Source: DAOTUL01 sp034437435
Lineage (GTDB): Bacteria; Chloroflexota; Anaerolineae; Aggregatilineales; Phototrophicaceae
Direction of reading: 5' to 3'
Length of the DNA: 7,132 bases
NCBI GenBank assembly: GCA_964417785.1
Contig: CAYQJO010000221.1
Coordinates: 1-7,132 of the forward strand
The position numbers and the translations under genes are program-made. Shown in pieces: positions 1 to 6,168 of this stretch. How positions within the stretch are numbered: position 1 is the first letter of the stretch; each line of letters begins with the position of its first letter. The notes beneath the pieces are model-generated. The model was not told where the DNA came from. It saw nothing but the letters and a program-made list of their open reading frames with translations, and ran no database searches.

Positions 1-68
1 GGAGAACAAAACTATACCTCAAAAGCCCTCTATACACTCATTTTTGGCGAAGGTATTGTAAAATAGAA

Positions 69-86
69 TTATAGAAGGTTCTTTAA
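69..86. promoter_or_regulatory. Imperfect palindrome, candidate operator
   Basis: Half-sites TTATAGAA (69-76) and TTCTTTAA (79-86) are inverted repeats around a central GG, with one mismatched pair (72/83). The flanking 68/87 pair also matches. The two-base centre is too short for an RNA hairpin loop, so a protein-binding DNA site is the likelier reading. It touches the -10-like TAGAAT and ends 16 nt before the GTG start at 103. Chance palindromes of this size are common in AT-rich DNA, so this stays a candidate. Confidence 0.25.
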
Positions 87-89
87 TCT

Positions 90-94
90 AAGGG
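90..94 (+). promoter_or_regulatory. Ribosome binding site for gene 1 (fixes the GTG start)
   Basis: AAGGG lies 8 nt before the GTG at 103. The nearby ATG at 95 is out of frame with the conserved domain and abuts this site, so GTG 103 is the real start. Confidence 0.6.
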
Positions 95-102
95 ATGTTC
101 CT

Positions 103-465
103 GTGGCTGCACAAGAGAAACCAGTCAACAACGAAGAAATGCTGCAACTCGCCATCAATGCGGCAAAAAACGGTCAGCGTGAAGGTGCGCGTGTTATGTT
201 TCGGGAACTTCACCAGCGGGATCGCCGCAACGAAACGGCGATGTTGTGGTTGGCGAAGCTGGCCCGAGACGACCAGGAGCGAACACAATGGTTGGAACGG
301 ATTTTGGAAGTGAATCCGGCCAATCCGACGGCACTCAAGGCGTTGGAAAAAATGCAATATATGCGATCCGCGGTGGAAAACCGGATGTTGTTTCTATTCG
401 GTGGCGTGGCGGTTGTCATGATCGTGCTGACACTGACCATTTTCCTCCTCTTGGTTCTCAACTAA
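103..465 (+). CDS. Small TPR-like, C-terminally membrane-anchored protein (operon gene 1)
   Basis: This is a 120-residue protein in two parts. Residues 13-84 form a TPR-like helical domain: a Gly-Gln turn at 24-25, the motif NETAMLWLA at 43-51, an E-R pair at 59-60, and LERILEVNP at 64-72. Residues 95-118 are one strongly hydrophobic helix that ends the protein (tail-anchor layout). There is no signal peptide, so the helical domain probably faces the cytoplasm. TPR-like domains usually mediate protein contacts; no catalytic residues are seen. The same domain with the same spacing begins the next three proteins, so this one may bind the same partner or pack against its siblings. The start is GTG, supported by AAGGG 8 nt upstream. 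A 28 nt gap separates it from gene 2. The specific function is unknown. Confidence 0.85.
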   Translation: MAAQEKPVNNEEMLQLAINAAKNGQREGARVMFRELHQRDRRNETAMLWLAKLARDDQERTQWLERILEVNPANPTALKALEKMQYMRSAVENRMLFLFGGVAVVMIVLTLTIFLLLVLN

Positions 466-481
466 ATACCACCAGCCAACC

Positions 482-487
482 AGGGGG
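482..487 (+). promoter_or_regulatory. Ribosome binding site for gene 2
   Basis: AGGGGG lies 6 nt before the GTG at 494 and supports that non-ATG start. Genes 1 and 2 both open with GTG-GC, consistent with a shared origin of their 5' ends. Confidence 0.6.
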
Positions 488-493
488 ACTGCT

Positions 494-1951
494 GTGGCCC
501 AGAATGACATCAATCAAAAACTGAAAGACGGCATCGAAGCGGTTCGCAGTGGCGACCGGACAACAGGCCGCCGCCTGCTGACGGAGGTCATTGAGGCCGA
601 CCGGCAGAATGAAACCGCCTGGTTGTGGCTGGCGTCCACCATGCCGACGGTGCGCGAGCGGCAGGCGTGCCTGCAACAGGTTTTGCGTATTAACCCGAAT
701 AACACCCGCGCCCGCGAAGCCCTTAACCGGCTGGGAAGTGAACAACCCGCCCGTTCTGGATCGGGACTGGACATCCTGAATATCGTGATGGTTCTGGTGG
801 TCGCAATAGGTATTGTGGGTACCCTGTTTGTGGTCAGCGAGTTGACGGAGGAAGAACCGCTCCCACCGCCGCCGACCCCCACGCAGTTTATCCCCACGCA
901 GCCGCCACCGACGGTCCCCTCACCGACACGGGTGGTCAATTTGTTTGACGGTACCAGTCTGGCACCCACACTGCCGCCGACTTTTACGCCGACACCTTCA
1001 CCCACGCCGACAATCACCCCCACGCCGACGGCAACGTCCTATCCGCTTGAGGAATTTCTGGTGTTATATACCAGTTTGCAACCGGGTGCGGTCGAGCCAG
1101 ACCTGTTCTCGATGGTGGGCGACGGGTCGTTCCCGGTGCAGGTGGCGGAGCGGTTCGACGACATTACATTTGATCCAAGCGGGCGTCTGATCGCGTTCGT
1201 GCGCAACGTCGTCTATGAGGAACCAGGTGAAAACGGTGAACCGGCAGGGACCTTCCCGGAGTTGTTCACCACCACCATGCAGAATCCGGTAGATGATGCC
1301 GTCCAGTTGACATTCATGCGCACGACGGTTGTCGCCAGCCCCACCTGGTCACCGGAAGGGCGCGAGCTGGTCTTTGTTAGCAATATCGGTGGCGATGAAG
1401 AATTGTGGTACATCACCCCGGACGGTGAAAATCTGCGTCAGTTGACGAATAACGAGTTTACGGATCGTGATCCGGCCTGGTCGCCAGTCGTCGGTAGCAA
1501 ACGGATCGTATTTGCGTCGGATCGGGACAGCTTTGGCTCGACCGAAATATACGCATTTGAGCTACCGCCGGTAGATGAAGAACCGGAATTCGAGGCGATG
1601 ACCGCCGATAACCGCAGCAGTTACGCGCCAGCGTGGTCTCACGATGGCAGCCTCATTACGTTTATCAGCGACCGGACCGGGGACCCGGATGTCCATATCA
1701 TGAACGCCGACGGGGCCAACCCGCGCCTGCTGACGGCGGATGATAGCGGCGCGGAGGACCGGCGACCGGTTTTCCTGCCCGATAATCGCTTCATCGCGTT
1801 CATCTCGAACCGGCTGGATGATCGCTTTCAATCATATCTGATCTCAATCGATGGCAGTGTGCTTTCGCGTTTGACCAACTCACCGGGCAACGACACATCG
1901 ATTGTCTATCAACCCGTGCTGGTACTCCGCTTACAGGAACCAGGAGGCTAA
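494..1951 (+). CDS. TPR-like / transmembrane / Pro-Thr linker / TolB-PD40-like beta-propeller protein (operon gene 2)
   Basis: This is a 485-residue protein. Residues 9-80 are the TPR-like domain shared with its neighbours (GD at 20-21, NETAWLWLA at 39-47, LQQVLRINP at 60-68). Residues 93-114 are a transmembrane helix. Basic residues precede it and acidic residues (SELTEEE) follow, which by the positive-inside rule puts the N-terminus inside and the C-terminus outside. Residues 121-183 are a Pro/Thr linker. Residues 215-475 form a propeller with about five visible blades of the W/F-S-P-x-G-x-x-I-x-F type: near 223, 281, 325, 377 and 423. Two blades carry SDR or SNR after the strand (391-393, 438-440), typical of PD40/TolB repeats. 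A final short strand (468-477) may close a six-bladed ring. Such propellers generally bind proteins or glycans; no enzyme motif is seen. TolB is a comparison only: no Tol-Pal partner is present and the architecture differs. It ends 6 nt before gene 3. Confidence 0.88.
   Translation: MAQNDINQKLKDGIEAVRSGDRTTGRRLLTEVIEADRQNETAWLWLASTMPTVRERQACLQQVLRINPNNTRAREALNRLGSEQPARSGSGLDILNIVMVLVVAIGIVGTLFVVSELTEEEPLPPPPTPTQFIPTQPPPTVPSPTRVVNLFDGTSLAPTLPPTFTPTPSPTPTITPTPTATSYPLEEFLVLYTSLQPGAVEPDLFSMVGDGSFPVQVAERFDDITFDPSGRLIAFVRNVVYEEPGENGEPAGTFPELFTTTMQNPVDDAVQLTFMRTTVVASPTWSPEGRELVFVSNIGGDEELWYITPDGENLRQLTNNEFTDRDPAWSPVVGSKRIVFASDRDSFGSTEIYAFELPPVDEEPEFEAMTADNRSSYAPAWSHDGSLITFISDRTGDPDVHIMNADGANPRLLTADDSGAEDRRPVFLPDNRFIAFISNRLDDRFQSYLISIDGSVLSRLTNSPGNDTSIVYQPVLVLRLQEPGG
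854..1042 (+). repeat. Low-complexity Pro/Thr linker coding stretch in gene 2
   Basis: This segment encodes residues 121-183, dominated by Pro, Thr and Ser (TPTPSPTP-like). At the DNA level it is an irregular run of ccgacg/acgccg-type units rather than an exact tandem repeat. It probably acts as an extended spacer holding the propeller away from the membrane, and the Thr/Ser may be glycosylated. Similar linkers are common in exported proteins of Chloroflexota. Confidence 0.7.
1942..1947 (+). promoter_or_regulatory. Consensus ribosome binding site for gene 3, inside the end of gene 2
   Basis: AGGAGG lies within the last codons of gene 2, just before its TAA (1949-1951), and 10 nt before the ATG at 1958. 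This is the best Shine-Dalgarno match in the operon. It suggests gene 3 is translated efficiently and possibly coupled to gene 2. Confidence 0.7.
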
Positions 1952-1957
1952 GCGACT

Positions 1958-3508
1958 ATGACCGATATACTCCACCAGGAATTGCTGCGGCAGGCGGTCG
2001 ATGCCGCCCGTAGTGGTGATCGTGACACAGCGCTCGACCGGCTAAAAGAGGTACTGGAAGAAGACGAGGAGAATGTCAAGGCATGGCTGCTGCTGGCCCG
2101 CCTGACGGAAAACGAAGATGAAAAGCGCATTGCTCTGGCGACGGTCTTGCAGCTTGAGCCGGAAAATGAACGGGCCAAAGAGATTCTATCGCGCCTGGAT
2201 GCCCAGGCCGAGAAGACCCCCGACGATGAAGAGGTGTTTGCCGGTGTCACCCGGCGTCAGTTCCGGTTGGCGATCATCGGTCTGATTGTGCTGATTCTCG
2301 TATTGATGGGCGTTGTCCTGATTATCAGCAGCCAGAATGCTGCCAGAGAGCGTGAAGAAGAGGAGCGGCTGGCCCGCCTGGTGGCACAGCGCACGCAGGA
2401 TGCCCAGGACGCCATCGCCACCGGTACGCAGACCGCCCTCAACGCCATCGGTACCGCCGAAATGGCGACACAGACGCAGATTGCAGTCATGTCGCCGACG
2501 CCGACGCTGCCGCCCACCAGCGCGGCACCGACACTGCCACCGACGGCGACTCCGCCACCGACAGTCGAGATCGCTGGACCGGAGACGCTGCCTTTCCTGG
2601 AGGGTTTACCGGGGGTGATTTCCGGATGGGCCGGTACAGACACCTTCAATGTCGATTTTCTGGCCCCAGCGGTCTATCGTCTGGATGGTGAGACGAGCTA
2701 TCTGGAGCCGGAGCAGCCGTTCAGTGAATCGACGGCACGCAGTCTGTTCTATTTCCCCACTGGCGATCAGGTGATCTACACGCGCTATCAACGCCAGAAT
2801 GGCAATGTCATGATTATGCATACCGATATTGATGGTCAGCGCATGTTCTCCAATCTGGATCAGGCCAGTGGTCTCGGCGGATTCAACGATTCGATGATGC
2901 CCTTCCTCTCGCAGGACGGCACGCAGGTCGTGTTCATCGGTCAGGCAGTCGATAACCAGACCGATGAGGTGTATCTGGTGCAGTTGAGTGGCGATGTCGC
3001 CACCTCGACCCTGCGGCTGACGAATGATAGTGCCTTCTACGGCTATCCGGCTCTGTCACCCGATGGCTCGCAGATTATCGCCGTGCGCGAGAACCCGGAG
3101 AGCGAAAATCCCGGTCCCGATCTGGTCCTGATTGATGTCGGCTCACAGACTTTTTCACCGATGACCCGCGACAATGACACGGTGCGCGAGACGATGCCGC
3201 GCTTCTCCGCCGATGGCTCGTTGATCGTCTTCTCGGCGACATCTGGCGATAGCGAGAACCACAACATCTTCTTGATGTCGGTCACTAACCCCAATTCCGA
3301 TGGCACACTCATCGTGGACGATCCTGGCAATGCGATCCATCCCGTGTTCAGCCCCGATGGCAATTATCTGGCGTTCTCAAGCAATCGCTTCGGCCAGTAC
3401 GATTTGTTTATCCTTGATCTGGGTGCCTTCCAGACCTACCAGTTGACCGATACCCGTGAAGAGGATTATCCGGCCAGTTGGGTTATATTAGCAGACGATG
3501 GATCGTAA
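1958..3508 (+). CDS. TPR-like / transmembrane / helical stalk / beta-propeller protein (operon gene 3)
   Basis: This is a 516-residue paralogue of gene 2. Residues 9-80 are the shared TPR-like domain (GD 20-21, AWLLLA 42-47, LATVLQLEP 60-68). Residues 103-124 are the membrane helix, preceded by RRQFR, so the N-terminus is likely inside. Residues 127-178 are an added segment absent from gene 2: a charged helix (EREEEER) followed by an Ala/Thr/Gln-rich stretch with recurring TQT, probably a coiled-coil or stalk. Residues 179-203 are a short Pro/Thr linker. Residues 255-510 are a propeller with visible blades near 261, 311, 361, 411 and 460. The spacing is close to 50 residues, and the cores read LSPDG, FSADG and FSPDG. 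A last DYPASW strand (503-508) may close the ring. The propeller should lie outside the cytoplasmic membrane. No catalytic motif is seen, and its ligand is unknown. The ATG start is supported by AGGAGG. The 3' end overlaps gene 4 by 11 nt. Confidence 0.88.
   Translation: MTDILHQELLRQAVDAARSGDRDTALDRLKEVLEEDEENVKAWLLLARLTENEDEKRIALATVLQLEPENERAKEILSRLDAQAEKTPDDEEVFAGVTRRQFRLAIIGLIVLILVLMGVVLIISSQNAAREREEEERLARLVAQRTQDAQDAIATGTQTALNAIGTAEMATQTQIAVMSPTPTLPPTSAAPTLPPTATPPPTVEIAGPETLPFLEGLPGVISGWAGTDTFNVDFLAPAVYRLDGETSYLEPEQPFSESTARSLFYFPTGDQVIYTRYQRQNGNVMIMHTDIDGQRMFSNLDQASGLGGFNDSMMPFLSQDGTQVVFIGQAVDNQTDEVYLVQLSGDVATSTLRLTNDSAFYGYPALSPDGSQIIAVRENPESENPGPDLVLIDVGSQTFSPMTRDNDTVRETMPRFSADGSLIVFSATSGDSENHNIFLMSVTNPNSDGTLIVDDPGNAIHPVFSPDGNYLAFSSNRFGQYDLFILDLGAFQTYQLTDTREEDYPASWVILADDGS
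2492..2566 (+). repeat. Short Pro/Thr linker coding stretch in gene 3
   Basis: This segment encodes residues 179-203 (SPTPTLPPT-like). It matches the linker of gene 2 in composition but is less than half as long. A helical Ala/Thr/Gln-rich segment sits between it and the membrane helix, so the two proteins seem to reach a similar distance with different spacers. Confidence 0.65.
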
Positions 3509-3908
3509 GCAGATTACCGACCTTCGTGTCCAGGAACTCATGCGAGCCGGGCGTATCGCCCTGACGCAGGGCGATGTGCAGCAGGCACACGAGTTGTTCC
3601 GTCAGGCCGCGTTTCTCAACCCGCGTGATGAGGAAATCTGGCTGGCGCTTTTCCATGCGGTTGATACCGCCGCTGACCGGCGTGCCTGCCTGGAGAATGT
3701 ACTGGCGATCAATCCATATAACACCACCGCTGCCCACCAGCTCGAAGCCCTTGAGGAAACGCCGCTGGAAACGCTGCTGGATCAGCCAGCAGCGCTTACC
3801 ATGACGTCCGCAGCCGCAACAATCTGGGATGTGGTGCTTACGTTTCTAGGGATGGTTGCCATGTTTGCCCTGGGGATGCTGGTGGGGGTTGTTCTGAATC
3901 TTCTATAG
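3498..3908 (+). CDS. Small TPR-like, C-terminally membrane-anchored protein (operon gene 4)
   Basis: This is a 136-residue protein with the same plan as gene 1. Residues 12-85 hold the TPR-like domain (GD at 25-26, DEEIWLAL at 44-51, R-R at 61-62, LENVLAINP at 65-73). A short loop with ETLLDQPAAL follows, then a terminal hydrophobic helix at 110-135. The domain should face the cytoplasm. The ATG lies inside gene 3 (11 nt overlap, different frame) and no clear Shine-Dalgarno precedes it, so translational coupling to gene 3 is likely. The last 71 bp, which encode the membrane helix, overlap the 3' end of the chemoreceptor gene on the other strand. Conservation of the domain and of the tail-anchor layout with gene 1 argues that the whole frame is real. 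The function is unknown beyond membership of this module. Confidence 0.82.
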   Translation: MDRKQITDLRVQELMRAGRIALTQGDVQQAHELFRQAAFLNPRDEEIWLALFHAVDTAADRRACLENVLAINPYNTTAAHQLEALEETPLETLLDQPAALTMTSAAATIWDVVLTFLGMVAMFALGMLVGVVLNLL

Positions 3909-5283
3909 ACGGATATTCGGGCATCGGATAAGGCACAATGCCAACTATGTCACGCAGATCATCAGCCAGTTGGGTGAGATTCGACGCCACCGTCGCCACC
4001 ATGCGCGTGCTGGCGAGATTCTGCTGTGTGATGCGGTCGATGCGGTCCATGCCGATAGCGATCTCTTCCAGGCCCTCCGCCTGCTGCTGAATAACCTGAT
4101 AGATGGATCGGACCGACTCACTGGATGCTTCAACATTGCGGGTTAACTGCACCATGATGTGGTCGGCCTGCTGGGTCATGGTGACGCCTGAATCGACGCC
4201 CTGCATACCGATTTCAGTCGCGTTGATGGTCTGGCGCACGGCGGACTGGATTTCCGCCAGAATAGCCCGTACCTGGTTGGCGGCTGTTGTAGACTGCTGC
4301 GAGAGTGAGCGCACCTCATCGGCGACAACGGCAAAACCGCGCCCATGCACACCCGCCCGTGCCGCCTCGATGGAGGCATTCAGCGCAAGCAGGTTGGATT
4401 GGGTGGCAATTTCCGTGACCGATGTGATGATCTCGTCAATGCGGCGGGTCAGTTGTGCCAGTGTGGTGATGGTCATGCCGATATTGCTCACCTGGCTGCG
4501 AATCTGGTCCATACCGGCGATAGCCTGCCGGATGGCGGTCTGCCCGTCTTTTGAGATGGTGTTGGTGTCGTCCGCTGTCTGGGACATAGTGCGGGCCTTG
4601 TTACGCACCCGCTCTGAGAGCTTGAGGAAGCTGTCTAACATATTGTTGGTTAGGTTGATGACATCGACCTGTTCGGTCGCGCCGGAGGATTGCTGGTCGG
4701 CAACTTTGTTTATGGCGTCAACAGCCCGGATCAACCCATCGGCGGTAACCTGGATACGGGTGTTGAGTTTGCCCGGTTCTGCCGCAGGTTCAGCGGCACC
4801 GACCGACCCATCTGTTGGCGACGGCGCGAGTACCGGACGGTTGTACAGGCTTGTGATTTGTCCCAGTGCGATCAATCCCAGGCCGAGGACAGCGGTGTCG
4901 GTGGCGAAGCTGTCGGCCAGGATAAGGCCGATTGTGCCACCACCCACCAGCAACGCAGCCTGCCCGGCATTGATCCGCCAGTTCAGATGCGACGAGCGCA
5001 GGGCTGTTGAGACACCGGCCACGGCCAGCCAGGCGTTCCAGAGCGCCTCACTGCCCAGCAGAATCAGGCTCATCGCGGCGGCCACCCCGACCAGGAGGTG
5101 TTGTTCCGCTGGCGATTGGCGCATGAATGAGATGAGGGCGGCGGCCAGAAACACCAGTGCCGTCGCCAGGACGGCGGTCTGCGGTTCGATCAGATGAGCC
5201 ACAAGGAAAACCACTGCGGCGGCGGTACTCACGAGGGTGAGTTCAGAAAAACGTGCCATGACATTCTTGAGCATAATCTTCAA
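3838..5283 (-). CDS. Methyl-accepting chemotaxis-type transducer with multi-pass membrane sensor region
   Basis: This is a 481-residue protein. Residues 15-147 contain about five or six hydrophobic segments joined by short loops (roughly 15-31, 36-53, 62-77, 81-94, 107-125, 130-146). There is no large extracytoplasmic ligand domain and no recognisable HAMP. Residues 148-172 are a Pro/Ala-rich linker. Residues 180-447 are the cytoplasmic coiled-coil signalling domain. Its hairpin tip (about 291-326) is close to consensus (EIATQSNLLALNAS, then IEAARAG, GRGFAVVADEVR). The usual Glu after RAG is replaced: this copy reads GVHGRG. This region contacts CheA and CheW in the family. The tail 448-481 is Pro-rich, with no CheR/CheB-docking pentapeptide of the known kind. 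The start is TTG at 5283, supported by GGAG (5292-5295) 8 nt upstream; the in-frame ATG at 5274 is the alternative. No other che genes are in the window. The ligand is unknown; a membrane-state or energy signal is a guess from the architecture. Confidence 0.9.
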   Translation of the reverse strand: MKIMLKNVMARFSELTLVSTAAAVVFLVAHLIEPQTAVLATALVFLAAALISFMRQSPAEQHLLVGVAAAMSLILLGSEALWNAWLAVAGVSTALRSSHLNWRINAGQAALLVGGGTIGLILADSFATDTAVLGLGLIALGQITSLYNRPVLAPSPTDGSVGAAEPAAEPGKLNTRIQVTADGLIRAVDAINKVADQQSSGATEQVDVINLTNNMLDSFLKLSERVRNKARTMSQTADDTNTISKDGQTAIRQAIAGMDQIRSQVSNIGMTITTLAQLTRRIDEIITSVTEIATQSNLLALNASIEAARAGVHGRGFAVVADEVRSLSQQSTTAANQVRAILAEIQSAVRQTINATEIGMQGVDSGVTMTQQADHIMVQLTRNVEASSESVRSIYQVIQQQAEGLEEIAIGMDRIDRITQQNLASTRMVATVASNLTQLADDLRDIVGIVPYPMPEYPSIEDSEQPPPASPGQTWQPSLET

Positions 5284-5291
5284 TCATTCCA

Positions 5292-5295
5292 CTCC
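5292..5295 (-). promoter_or_regulatory. Ribosome binding site supporting a TTG start for the chemoreceptor
   Basis: Read on the minus strand, GGAG lies 8 nt before TTG (5283-5281). For the ATG at 5274 the same site would be 17 nt away, and the nearer GAAG would be only 4 nt away, so TTG is preferred. Confidence 0.45.
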
Positions 5296-5341
5296 ACAAT
5301 CTAATGATAGTATGAAGTCGTGCGTTCAAACAATAAGAAGC

Positions 5342-5347
5342 GAGGGA
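5342..5347 (+). promoter_or_regulatory. Ribosome binding site that sets the lipoprotein start at ATG 5353
   Basis: GAGGGA ends 5 nt before ATG 5353. The in-frame upstream GTG at 5320 would add 11 polar or basic residues before the signal peptide, and its only nearby purine run (GAAG, 5314-5317) is 2 nt away, too close to work well. Confidence 0.6.
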
Positions 5348-5352
5348 TTTCG

Positions 5353-6168
5353 ATGAAACAGGTGGTGCTGTTCTTGCTAATTATGATGATGGCCGGGTGT
5401 CAGGTCCTCGGTGGTGACGAGAACGACAACGGTGATAACCCCGTACCACAGACGAATAATGCCGGTGGTGGCGCACGGGTGGGCTGGGAGCGCGACCCCA
5501 ATCATGTGGTCTTTCGCGTTGAGATCGTTGGCGGACCTGATGCCGACGCTTTTTATATGCGTAATCATGTCCCCTACTGCACTATTTATGGCGATAATCA
5601 CATGATCTGGACGACCGGGGGTCCTGGCGACAACATCCTGTTTGACGAGTTGACGGACGATCAAATCGTCGGATTCGTCAACAATCTGGCCGTGCAATAT
5701 GAGATTTACAATTACCCGGCAGAGGCCGATCTTGAGTTCAACAGCGAGCCGCCAGTCGTGGAGCAGATCACGTTGGTGGTTGATGGGCAGTCCCATATGA
5801 CCGATGCCTATGGGGAATGGCCTCCCAATTACTTCGAGGAAATCCGCCAGAACTGCTGGGATTTGAGCCAATCGCCGCAGATATTTGAGCCGGTGTCTGG
5901 CTGGATTTCGGCCCAACGGACTGGCGGCACGACCTTTGGACCGACCCAGGTGTGGAGTGCGGAGGCCACTGGCGTTGATCTGACGGAACTGGCCGACACC
6001 GGGGAACGACGCTGGCTGGATGGACGGCTGACGCTGGCACTCTGGCGCTGGATTCAATCCGGTTCTCGCGATCTGACGTTTCTACAGGACGATGAACCGT
6101 TCTTTGTCGCGCTGGAAATACCGGGCGTGACAGTCAGTTCGCCCGATGCGCCCGAAGCGGATAGCTAA
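5353..6168 (+). CDS. Predicted lipoprotein of unknown function
   Basis: This is a 271-residue protein from the ATG at 5353. Residues 1-15 are a very short lipoprotein signal peptide (MKQ, a hydrophobic core VVLFLLIMMM, then lipobox MAG-C). The predicted lipidated Cys is residue 16. An acidic, Asn/Gly-rich tether follows (20-42: DENDNGDN, then NNAGGG). The folded part (about 43-258) begins with a beta-rich stretch, HVVFRVEIVGG at 51-61, and P-Y-C-T-I-Y-G-D at 74-81. The latter recalls an F-x-L-Y-G-D-G-type motif seen in some secreted hypothetical proteins; that resemblance is from memory and weak. Further Cys residues at 76 and 168 could pair outside the cell. No enzyme motif is recognised. 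It should be anchored to the outer face of the cytoplasmic membrane. It is divergent from the chemoreceptor and convergent with the glycosyltransferase, sharing 4 bp at the stop codons. An accessory sensor for the chemoreceptor is possible but unsupported. Confidence 0.85.
   Translation: MKQVVLFLLIMMMAGCQVLGGDENDNGDNPVPQTNNAGGGARVGWERDPNHVVFRVEIVGGPDADAFYMRNHVPYCTIYGDNHMIWTTGGPGDNILFDELTDDQIVGFVNNLAVQYEIYNYPAEADLEFNSEPPVVEQITLVVDGQSHMTDAYGEWPPNYFEEIRQNCWDLSQSPQIFEPVSGWISAQRTGGTTFGPTQVWSAEATGVDLTELADTGERRWLDGRLTLALWRWIQSGSRDLTFLQDDEPFFVALEIPGVTVSSPDAPEADS

Larger units (their letters stand above)
1..102 (+). promoter_or_regulatory. AT-rich leader upstream of the four-gene operon
   Basis: No gene is visible here, and the stretch is clearly richer in A and T than the rest of the window. 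A -10-like hexamer TAGAAT lies at 64-69. The bases 17 nt upstream (TTTTTG, 41-46) match a sigma70 -35 box poorly, and TTGGCG at 44-49 is too close, so the promoter call is weak. An imperfect palindrome follows directly at 69-86. The contig begins at position 1, so any upstream neighbour is unknown. That this region drives the operon is inferred from its position and composition. Confidence 0.35.
5284..5352. promoter_or_regulatory. Divergent intergenic region between chemoreceptor and lipoprotein genes
   Basis: These 69 nt separate the two divergent starts (TTG 5283 minus, ATG 5353 plus). The stretch is more AT-rich than its flanks and must hold the 5' signals for both genes if each has its own promoter. 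On the minus strand TTGAAC (about 5324-5329) is a plausible -35, but no good -10 sits at 16-18 nt. No convincing plus-strand pair is seen. The functional call rests on position. Confidence 0.35.

Noticed and set aside
95..313. ATG-started frame overlapping gene 1
   Set aside because: It is out of frame with the conserved domain, and its ATG abuts the ribosome binding site.
514..1023. Minus-strand open frame of 169 codons rich in Gly and Val
   Set aside because: Its Gly/Val repeats are the antisense reading of the Pro/Thr linker codons of gene 2.
854..1042. Possible tandem DNA repeat or CRISPR-like array
   Set aside because: The units are irregular codon-level Pro/Thr repeats inside a single reading frame, with no fixed repeat and no spacers.
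494..3508. Calling genes 2 and 3 TolB of a Tol-Pal system
   Set aside because: Only the propeller repeats resemble TolB. Both proteins have an N-terminal TPR-like domain and membrane anchor, and no TolA/Q/R or Pal gene is present.
4103..5197. Plus-strand open frame of 364 codons
   Set aside because: It lies wholly antisense to the well-supported chemoreceptor. The translation is Arg/Ser/Ala-rich without domains, as expected of a shadow frame in GC-rich DNA.
5320..5352. Longer lipoprotein start at GTG 5320
   Set aside because: It would put 11 polar and basic residues before a short signal peptide, and it lacks a properly spaced ribosome binding site. ATG 5353 has one.
5377..6057. Minus-strand open frame of 226 codons
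   Set aside because: It is antisense to the lipoprotein, whose signal peptide, lipobox and ribosome binding site are clear. The shadow has no recognisable motif.
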